15,629 nucleotides of DNA from Caulobacteraceae bacterium (lineage in GTDB: Bacteria > Pseudomonadota > Alphaproteobacteria > Caulobacterales > Caulobacteraceae): assembly GCA_003161535.1 (NCBI GenBank), contig PMOM01000195.1:1-15629 (forward strand), written 5' to 3'. Below are positions 1 through 4,991 of the stretch, piece after piece. Made by a program: the position numbers and the translations under genes. Position 1 is the stretch's first letter; the number at the start of each line of letters is the position of its first letter. Below the pieces are notes generated by a model, which was not told the DNA's origin, searched no databases, and worked only from the letters and a program-made list of their open reading frames with translations.

Positions 1-842
1 TCGTTGAAGTCGTGGGCCGGGGTGATCTTCACCGCTCCCGAGCCCTTCTGCGGATCGGCGTAATCGTCGGCGATGATCGGGATCGGACGGCCGACGATGG
101 GCAGGCGCACGCATTTGCCGATCAGGCCGGCGTAGCGCGCATCTTCCGGGTGCACCGCGATGGCGGTGTCGCCCAGCATGGTTTCGGGGCGGGTGGTGGC
201 CACCACGATCTCGCCGGAGCCGTCTTCCAGGGGGTAGGCCAGATGCCAGAAGTGGCCGTTGACCTCGCGCTGTTCGACCTCCAGATCGGAAATCGCCGTC
301 TGGAATTGCGGATCCCAGTTCACCAGTCGCTTGTCGCGGTAAATCAGCTTCTGCCGGTGCAGGGTGACGAACACCCGGCGCACCGCCGCCGACAGGCCGT
401 CGTCCAGGGTGAAGCGCTCCCGGCTCCAGTCGCAGGAGGCCCCCAGCCGCCGAAGTTGTTCGACGATCGCCCCGCCGGACTTGGCCTTCCATTGCCAGAT
501 GCGTTCGACGAAGGCCTCGCGCCCCATGTCGCGGCGGCCGATATTGCCCTCGTCGGCGAGCTGGCGCTCGACGACCATCTGGGTGGCGATGCCGGCGTGA
601 TCGGTCCCCGGCAGCCACAGGGCCGCCATGCCGCGCATGCGGGCGAAGCGGACCAGGACATCCTGCAAGGTGGTATTGAGCGCGTGGCCGATGTGCAGCG
701 CGCCGGTGACGTTGGGCGGCGGGATGACCAGGGTGAAGGTCGGCGCGCCCGGATCATCGCTGGGTGCGAAGGCGCCCGCCGCCTCCCATTGGCGATAGAG
801 ACGCGGCTCGGCGGTGGCGGGGTCGAAGGTCTTCTCAAGCAT
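1..842 (-). CDS. valS: Valyl-tRNA synthetase, N-terminal part (gene runs off the left edge)
   Basis: Class I aminoacyl-tRNA synthetase that charges tRNA-Val in the cytoplasm. The first 280 residues are visible. They contain the class I signature in the form [16 protein letters not shown] (residues 41-56, HIGH at 50-53), the stretch [10 protein letters not shown], and the start of the CP1 editing domain ([19 protein letters not shown], about 214-232, then [14 protein letters not shown] at the window edge). These are textbook ValRS motifs, and the Asp of the HDFND motif belongs to the editing site. The ATG at 842-840 is chosen because the protein then begins [20 protein letters not shown], the normal ValRS N-terminus; the Shine-Dalgarno sequence is weak. 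The gene lies 90 bp downstream of popZ on the same strand, the order seen in Caulobacter. About two thirds of the protein, including the KMSKS region, is outside the window. Confidence 0.97.
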   Translation of the reverse strand, partial: MLEKTFDPATAEPRLYRQWEAAGAFAPSDDPGAPTFTLVIPPPNVTGALHIGHALNTTLQDVLVRFARMRGMAALWLPGTDHAGIATQMVVERQLADEGNIGRRDMGREAFVERIWQWKAKSGGAIVEQLRRLGASCDWSRERFTLDDGLSAAVRRVFVTLHRQKLIYRDKRLVNWDPQFQTAISDLEVEQREVNGHFWHLAYPLEDGSGEIVVATTRPETMLGDTAIAVHPEDARYAGLIGKCVRLPIVGRPIPIIADDYADPQKGSGAVKITPAHDFN

Positions 843-907
843 GACCGGTTTCGCGTTGGAGCGAGGCGCGCCGCTTTGGGGCGCCGGACGAGACGAGCGG
901 CTGGTTT

Positions 908-924
908 CCCGCTTGCGAAGCGGG
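908..924 (-). terminator. Hairpin after popZ, possible terminator or mRNA-end structure
   Basis: A perfect 7-bp stem with a 3-nt loop, cccgctt-gcg-aagcggg on the plus strand, begins 8 nt past the popZ stop codon. There is no U-tract after it on the minus strand, so it may be a weak terminator, an RNA 3'-end protector, or an attenuator between popZ and valS. Confidence 0.4.
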
Positions 925-932
925 TGAAGCGC

Positions 933-1421
933 CTAGCGTACTCGACCGCGCGAGATGCGCTCAACCTCCTCGTCCACGCGCGCCTGGACGATCGAGGCCA
1001 GATGCTGGTCGAGCCAGGTCTTCAGCATGGGCCGAAGCAGTTCGCGGGCGACGTCCTCAAGGCTGCGGCCGGCGGGTGGCATGACCAGGTGGGCTCGGTC
1101 GCTGACCGAGGTGTCGACGGCCGTCGAAAGCCTGCCAAGCGAAGAGGCGGCGCTGGCGGCGGTCGACTCGCCGACCAGGCCGTGCTCCAGCCGCGCTCCG
1201 GCGGGAGGCTGCTGGGTTGGAGCGGCGGAAGGGGCGCCGCGATCGGGGGCTGGCGCATCGACGCTCGGCAAGGCCGCGGGCGCCCGTTCGGTCAACAACA
1301 GTCGCTCACCCTCCGACCTTGGCCTGGGCGGATTCTCGGGGGCCTCGTCCTCGGAAATGATCCGCCGGATGGAGGCCAGGATTTCATCCATGCTGGGTTC
1401 CGGGGCGGTCTGATCGGGCAT
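933..1421 (-). CDS. popZ: Polar organizing protein PopZ (DUF2497 family)
   Basis: PopZ self-assembles into a polar condensate that in Caulobacter tethers the ParB-parS centromere and recruits cell-cycle signalling proteins. The 162-aa product shows both conserved ends of the family: an N-terminal client-binding helix (MDEILASIRRIISEDEA, residues 11-27) and a C-terminal helical oligomerisation module (about 120-162) with RSLEDVARELLRPMLKTWLD and the terminal VDEEVERISRGRVR. The region between is disordered-looking and rich in Pro and Ala. The ATG at 1421-1419 is chosen because it gives the family's short acidic start MPDQ..EPSMDEIL; the frame is open further upstream but that part has no homology. 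Compared with C. crescentus PopZ (about 177 aa) the linker (about residues 27-84) is shorter and nearly neutral: 7 acidic against 6 Arg residues by my count. It sits between a TolC-family gene and valS. Confidence 0.95.
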   Translation of the reverse strand: MPDQTAPEPSMDEILASIRRIISEDEAPENPPRPRSEGERLLLTERAPAALPSVDAPAPDRGAPSAAPTQQPPAGARLEHGLVGESTAASAASSLGRLSTAVDTSVSDRAHLVMPPAGRSLEDVARELLRPMLKTWLDQHLASIVQARVDEEVERISRGRVR

Positions 1422-1462
1422 TTCGGCGAGCCATGGAGCTGAACGTGGAAAGTAGAGCTGAC

Positions 1463-1491
1463 GTGATACGCGACAACGCCGCCGATCGCAA
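1463..1491 (-). promoter_or_regulatory. Candidate sigma-70-type promoter for popZ
   Basis: Reading the minus strand, TTGCGA (1491-1486) is followed after 17 nt by TATCAC (1468-1463), which would start transcription about 35 nt upstream of the popZ ATG. The match is partial. No CtrA-type TTAA-N7-TTAA box or GANTC methylation site was seen in this 103-bp gap. Confidence 0.35.
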
Positions 1492-1506
1492 TTTCCTCCA
1501 CGGCCT

Positions 1507-1524
1507 GGGCGCCGCGCGCCGCCC
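1507..1524 (-). terminator. GC-rich hairpin directly after the TolC-family stop codon
   Basis: The bases immediately after the TAG of the TolC-family gene fold as a 5-bp stem (GGGCG / CGCCC) around a GC-rich 8-nt loop. No U-run follows. It could end the upstream transcript before the separate popZ promoter; the call is weak. Confidence 0.25.
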
Positions 1525-3003
1525 CTAGCGCCCGGTCTCCACGACCGCCGGCCGCTCGATGATCGCCGGCGCGCCGATGCGGTCCAATCCGGAGACCACC
1601 GGCTGCCAGGGGATCCAGCCCCACGCATGGCGCACGTGATCGAAATTGGTTTTCGGATCGTAAGGCGCCGCCACCGTGGTGAGGTCCTGGGCGAACAAGG
1701 AGCCGGTGGCGGCCAGCAAGGCGGCGGCGGCGACATATTCGTCGTGCCTGGCGGTGACCAGGGCGAGCTGGGCGTTGCCAAGATCCTGCTCGGTGATCAG
1801 CACGTCCAGGGTGGTTCGAAGGCCGGCCTGAGCCTCCTGGCGGACACCCTCGAAGGCGATATTGGCGGCGCGCACCTGTTCCTGGTTGGCCAGAAGGCCG
1901 GCGCGGGCCCCCAGGAGCTGGTTCCAGGCCCGCGAAACGCTGAGCAGAACCTGACGCCGGGTGGTCTCGATGGCGATGCGATCGACGTTGTTGTTCTCCG
2001 CCGCCTGTCGGATGCGCGATGAGGTCAGGCCGCCGGTAAACAGCGGAAAGCTGGCCACCGCCGTGGCCGACACATCGTGGCTGTAGTTGGCGAACGGGCT
2101 GGCGAGACCTAGATTGCCGCCGATGTAGCCGAGGTTGGCCTGAAGCGAGAGGGTGGGGCGGGTCTGCGCCTTGGCCTCGGCCACGCGCGCGGCGCTGGCC
2201 TGTTCGGCGTAGTCGGCCTGGCGGACTTGAGGATTGTTGCTCATGGCCGCGCTGAAGGCCTGATCGACGGTGGCCGGCAGCAGTCGGCCGAGCGAGGGTT
2301 CGGGGGCCAAGTCGCCGGGATTTTGACCGACCACGGCGGCGTAGCCGGCGCGGCTGTTGGCCAGCTGCGCCTGGGCGGCGGCAAGTTGCGCGCGGGCGGC
2401 CGCCACGCGGCCCTCGGTTTGCGCGACATCGGTGCGGGTGATTTCGCCGACCTCGAACCGGGCTTGCGATTCCTCTCGTTGGCGATCCAAAAGACGGACG
2501 TTTTCCTCGGCGATGGCGACGCTTTCCTGATCGCGCCTGACATCCGCATAGGCTTCGATGACGCTCTGCAGGACGCTCTCCTCGGTGGCCCGCAGAAGCT
2601 CGCGTCCGGCCAGTATTCCGGCCTCGGCGGCGCTCACCTGGCTCGACACGCGTCCGCCGGTGTAGATCGGCTGGGTGAGGCTCAGGGTCGCGCTGGAGGT
2701 CTGGCTCTGGCCGGTGGGAAAACTCTGGGTCTGGCCCGGCGCCGACTGGCCGGCGAACTGTTCATTGTTGGTGTCCGTGGTCACCGTCGCCTGGACCGTG
2801 GCCGTGGGCCGATAGCCCGCTTCGGCCTGCACATAGGTCTCGTCCAGGGCGCGCTGGGTGGCCCGCTGGCCCTGCAGGGTGGGATTGGACGCATAGGCCA
2901 GGGCGATGGCGTCGGCCAGGGTCTCGGCCCGCGCGCCGGCGCCGGCCGCCAAGGCGAGGCCGCAGATGGCGACTCGCAACTTGCCCCGGTGACTATTCGA
3001 CAT
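1525..3003 (-). CDS. TolC-family outer-membrane efflux / type I secretion protein (RsaF-like)
   Basis: Outer-membrane channel subunit expected to trimerise and dock onto type I secretion or efflux systems. The 492-aa protein has a Sec signal peptide (about residues 1-26, cut near GARA-ETLADAIALAY). It then has two tandem outer-membrane efflux repeats (about 27-235 and 236-440), marked by the duplicated strand-turn motifs LTQPIYTGGRV and ASFPLFTGGLTSSRIRQA and by long Ala/Gln/Glu-rich coiled helices. The C-terminal tail carries YDPKTNFDHVRHAWGWIPWQ. The ATG at 3003 is preceded by a good Shine-Dalgarno GAGGA six bases upstream. In C. crescentus a TolC paralogue used for S-layer export (RsaFb) is, as I recall, encoded next to popZ, so this is probably its orthologue; that is inference from gene order. 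No inner-membrane transporter or adaptor lies beside it, so its substrate cannot be read from context. Confidence 0.93.
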   Translation of the reverse strand: MSNSHRGKLRVAICGLALAAGAGARAETLADAIALAYASNPTLQGQRATQRALDETYVQAEAGYRPTATVQATVTTDTNNEQFAGQSAPGQTQSFPTGQSQTSSATLSLTQPIYTGGRVSSQVSAAEAGILAGRELLRATEESVLQSVIEAYADVRRDQESVAIAEENVRLLDRQREESQARFEVGEITRTDVAQTEGRVAAARAQLAAAQAQLANSRAGYAAVVGQNPGDLAPEPSLGRLLPATVDQAFSAAMSNNPQVRQADYAEQASAARVAEAKAQTRPTLSLQANLGYIGGNLGLASPFANYSHDVSATAVASFPLFTGGLTSSRIRQAAENNNVDRIAIETTRRQVLLSVSRAWNQLLGARAGLLANQEQVRAANIAFEGVRQEAQAGLRTTLDVLITEQDLGNAQLALVTARHDEYVAAAALLAATGSLFAQDLTTVAAPYDPKTNFDHVRHAWGWIPWQPVVSGLDRIGAPAIIERPAVVETGR

Positions 3004-3055
3004 GCGCCGTCCTCGACTGGCCCCGATTGAGGGGGTCTGGACCGGCTATGAACGA

Positions 3056-3070
3056 CGGCGGGGACCGCCG
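3056..3070 (-). terminator. Perfect hairpin between the PIMT-like and TolC-family genes
   Basis: The plus strand reads cggcgg-gga-ccgccg: a 6-bp stem with a 3-nt loop about 50 nt past the PIMT-like stop codon and about 50 nt ahead of the TolC-family start. There is no U-tract. It may be a terminator remnant or a structure in the tolC leader. Confidence 0.3.
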
Positions 3071-3094
3071 CTAGCCTCGCGCCGATTAAGCTTT

Positions 3095-3106
3095 CGTCAC
3101 GTGACG
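3095..3106. promoter_or_regulatory. 12-bp palindrome CGTCACGTGACG upstream of the TolC-family gene
   Basis: A perfect 12-bp inverted repeat centred on CACGTG lies in the 115-bp gap ahead of the TolC-family gene, about 90 bp upstream of its start. Its symmetry and position suit an operator for a dimeric regulator. No regulator gene is present in the window and the protein that might bind is not known. Confidence 0.3.
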
Positions 3107-3118
3107 GACGCCATGCCG

Positions 3119-3688
3119 TTAAAACACGAAGCCGCGCGGCGCCTCGAATCCGGCCATGATCGGCGGGGTGCTGTCGAACAGGGGCAAGGATCCCACCGCC
3201 CCGGCCGACCGCAGATAGAGCACGGCGCGGCCGATCGGTCCGTCGCGCTCGACCACGCCCAACCGCCCGCCCGGCGCCAGGGCCGCCAGCCAGGCCGCCG
3301 GCGCGCGCGCCACGGCGCCTTCGCATACCACCACGTCGTACGACCCGCTGGCCGGGATGGCGTCAAGCGCATCCAGACGGGTCACCGCCAGGCCCATGGC
3401 CTCCAGCACCTGGGCGGCATAGGGCGCGGCGATGGCCAGGCAGGTCTCGCCGGCGCGCGGGCGCAGGGCCTGCAACAGTTTGGCGACCTCGCGGGGCCGC
3501 AGCATCCAGCGACCCGGCGCATATTCGATCTCGGCGTCGGCATAGGCGAGGCGGCGCTTGGCGGCCGGCGCCAGGTCCTCGCGGGCGACGGCGCGCATGG
3601 CGTCCTGGATGGCAAGGTCGGGAACATCCGATGGACGCACCTGGCTGTCCACCATGTTCGTCCGCTCGGCCGCCAGGTCGGCGCTCAT
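3119..3688 (-). CDS. PIMT-family (protein-L-isoaspartate O-methyltransferase-like) protein with decayed SAM motif
   Basis: The 189-aa product starts MSADLAAERTNMVDSQVRPS and continues VPDLAIQDAMRAVARE, the conserved N-terminal part of the alphaproteobacterial PIMT family, followed by the APGRWMLRPREVAKLLQAL helix. PIMT enzymes methylate isoaspartyl residues for protein repair using S-adenosylmethionine. Here the glycine-rich motif I, normally of the type hD(V/I)GxxTGY, reads CLAIAAPYAAQVLEAMG. The next segment, which usually carries the ribose-binding acid and motif II, is shortened to about 15 residues before YDVVVCEGAVARAP. The later motif LAPGGRLGVVERD is intact. Family members usually exceed 210 residues, so this one is short and may not bind SAM. 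ATG 3688 is chosen because it fits the family start; a TATAAC-type promoter lies just upstream. Confidence 0.82.
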   Translation of the reverse strand: MSADLAAERTNMVDSQVRPSDVPDLAIQDAMRAVAREDLAPAAKRRLAYADAEIEYAPGRWMLRPREVAKLLQALRPRAGETCLAIAAPYAAQVLEAMGLAVTRLDALDAIPASGSYDVVVCEGAVARAPAAWLAALAPGGRLGVVERDGPIGRAVLYLRSAGAVGSLPLFDSTPPIMAGFEAPRGFVF

Positions 3689-3725
3689 GAGTGATCTCTG
3701 AAAAATTCGGGGCGATCCGCGCGGG

Positions 3726-3755
3726 GTTATAGGTCGCCGGCGAAGCCTGAAGCAA
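3726..3755 (-). promoter_or_regulatory. Candidate sigma-70 promoter of the PIMT-like gene
   Basis: On the minus strand TTGCTT (3755-3750) and TATAAC (3731-3726) are separated by 18 nt. The -10 box matches the consensus at five of six positions and would give a leader of about 30 nt before the ATG at 3688. Confidence 0.42.
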
Positions 3756-3791
3756 TCGATGCGCGCTTCAGAGGCCATTTGGGCGGCCTTG

Positions 3792-3820
3792 TTGCTCGCG
3801 CAAGGGCCATCTGTTAGCCA
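3792..3820 (+). promoter_or_regulatory. Candidate promoter of tRNA-Cys
   Basis: TTGCTC (3792-3797), a 17-nt spacer and TAGCCA (3815-3820) would place the transcript start a few bases before the tRNA. The -10 match is poor; position is the main support. Confidence 0.28.
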
Positions 3821-3834
3821 TCGCCACGCCTCTG

Positions 3835-3908
3835 GGCCTGGTGGCGGAGTGGTTACGCAGCGGACTGCAAATCCGCGCACCCGAGTTCGATTCTCGGCCA
3901 GGCCTCCA
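3835..3908 (+). tRNA. tRNA-Cys (anticodon GCA)
   Basis: A complete cloverleaf can be drawn. The acceptor arms GGCCTGG / CCAGGCC pair perfectly. The anticodon stem GCGGA / TCCGC holds loop CTGCAAA with anticodon GCA at 3867-3869. The T arm is CCGAG-TTCGATT-CTCGG. The discriminator base is U, as needed for cysteinyl-tRNA synthetase, and CCA is encoded (3906-3908). It reads toward the fimbria operon, which is transcribed in the opposite direction and ends 29 bp away. Confidence 0.97.
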
Positions 3909-3937
3909 TCGCCCTCGCAACGGTCTCAGCCGAGCGG

Positions 3938-4957
3938 CTAGTCGTAGGTCACCGTAACGGAGAGGGTGCCCTGGTAAAGGCCGGAAGGCGTTGTGTTGGT
4001 GACCGCGAAGTGGCCGCCGACGCCAAAAGGCAGGGTGCCGGATGACCCCACCGTGCCGCCGAGGGTGCCGCTTGCGAGGGTCGTCGTGGTGGTGACGGTC
4101 AGGATGTTGGCTCCCGAGGTCAGGTTGAAGTTCGGCGCGCTGATCGTGAAGGTTTGCTGGCCCTCACCGGTGACGGTGTAGTTGGCCGCGGTTCCGGTGG
4201 AGCCGGCGAGCGCGCCGTTGCCCGCGCCGCTGATTGACCGGCCACCCGCCGCGGCGATGGTCACCGTGTTGGTGGTGCCCACGAGGGTGGACCTCACGAT
4301 GGAGCCGAAGTTCAGGAGCGAGTTGTTGGCTATGCTGATGGGGCGAAGGACGGTGGCCGTGGCGGTGCCCGCCGCCAAGTTGACCGGTGTGCCGGTATCG
4401 GGCGCGATGCCCTCCACCTCGAATTGCGACGTGGCCGCGCCGGTGGCGCCGCTCGTGTTGTCGGAAATCGGTATGTCCATGCCCAGGAGGAAGGTCTCGG
4501 TGCCGTTATGGGCGACCGAGGTGGTGTTCTTGAAGGTCAGCGTCGAGGTTCCGGCGCCGGTCACGCTCGACGGCGTGAACGAGCCGGCGGACACGTTGAA
4601 AACCCCCAGAGCGCCCATCCGCCCGCTCGGCGAGCCCACGGCGACGATCTTGAACAGGGAGCTGGCGCACGATCCCGATGTCCCACCGCAGGTGGCCGTG
4701 ACGGTGATCAGGCTCGTCCCAGTCGTGACCCGCACGGCCGAGCCGCCGGCTTGGCCGATGGCGCCGGAACTGGCGGTGACGGTGAAGGTCGTGGTCCCGC
4801 TTCCGGCCGCGCCGGAGACCACCTTCCCCAAAGCGGGCGTCGCCGTGACCGTGGCCGATAGCGTTCCCGCCGCCCAGCCTGGCGCGGCGGTCAGACAGAG
4901 CAAGGCGCCGGCCACGCCGGCCGCGTGAAATCGTCCGAGGCGTCCGGCGCGCGTCAT
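3938..4957 (-). CDS. Two-domain DUF4402 fimbrial protein, putative tip/adhesin subunit
   Basis: Last gene of the fimbria operon, 34 bp after the usher. The 339-aa product has a signal peptide (about 1-30, ending GWAA). Residues 196-339 form a DUF4402 pilin domain that aligns with the two small pilins of the same operon: VLRPISIANNSLLNFGSIV against their VIQPITIANNTLLAFGTVI, then YTVTGEGQQTFTISAPNFNL and a final strand ending VTVTYD. Residues 31-195 are an extra beta-rich domain with the only two cysteines of the mature protein (C90, C97), likely a disulfide loop. This half may be a very divergent second DUF4402 copy (FLLGMDIPISDN resembles the GVGG strand region). One extra N-terminal domain on a single gene copy at the operon end suggests a tip adhesin or an anchoring subunit. 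The ATG at 4957 gives a clean signal peptide; the Shine-Dalgarno is weak. The ligand cannot be predicted. Confidence 0.8.
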   Translation of the reverse strand: MTRAGRLGRFHAAGVAGALLCLTAAPGWAAGTLSATVTATPALGKVVSGAAGSGTTTFTVTASSGAIGQAGGSAVRVTTGTSLITVTATCGGTSGSCASSLFKIVAVGSPSGRMGALGVFNVSAGSFTPSSVTGAGTSTLTFKNTTSVAHNGTETFLLGMDIPISDNTSGATGAATSQFEVEGIAPDTGTPVNLAAGTATATVLRPISIANNSLLNFGSIVRSTLVGTTNTVTIAAAGGRSISGAGNGALAGSTGTAANYTVTGEGQQTFTISAPNFNLTSGANILTVTTTTTLASGTLGGTVGSSGTLPFGVGGHFAVTNTTPSGLYQGTLSVTVTYD

Positions 4958-4991
4958 CCTGAACAGAGTAACGCGTAACCTAGCGGAACGG

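Noticed and set aside
12..1442. Open plus-strand frame of 476 codons at the left edge.
   Set aside because: It runs antisense across valS, the gap and popZ, both of which are recognised by conserved motifs; a shadow frame of GC-rich DNA.
3835..3937. Integration (att) site at the 3' end of tRNA-Cys.
   Set aside because: I found no second copy of the tRNA end within the window and no integrase gene.
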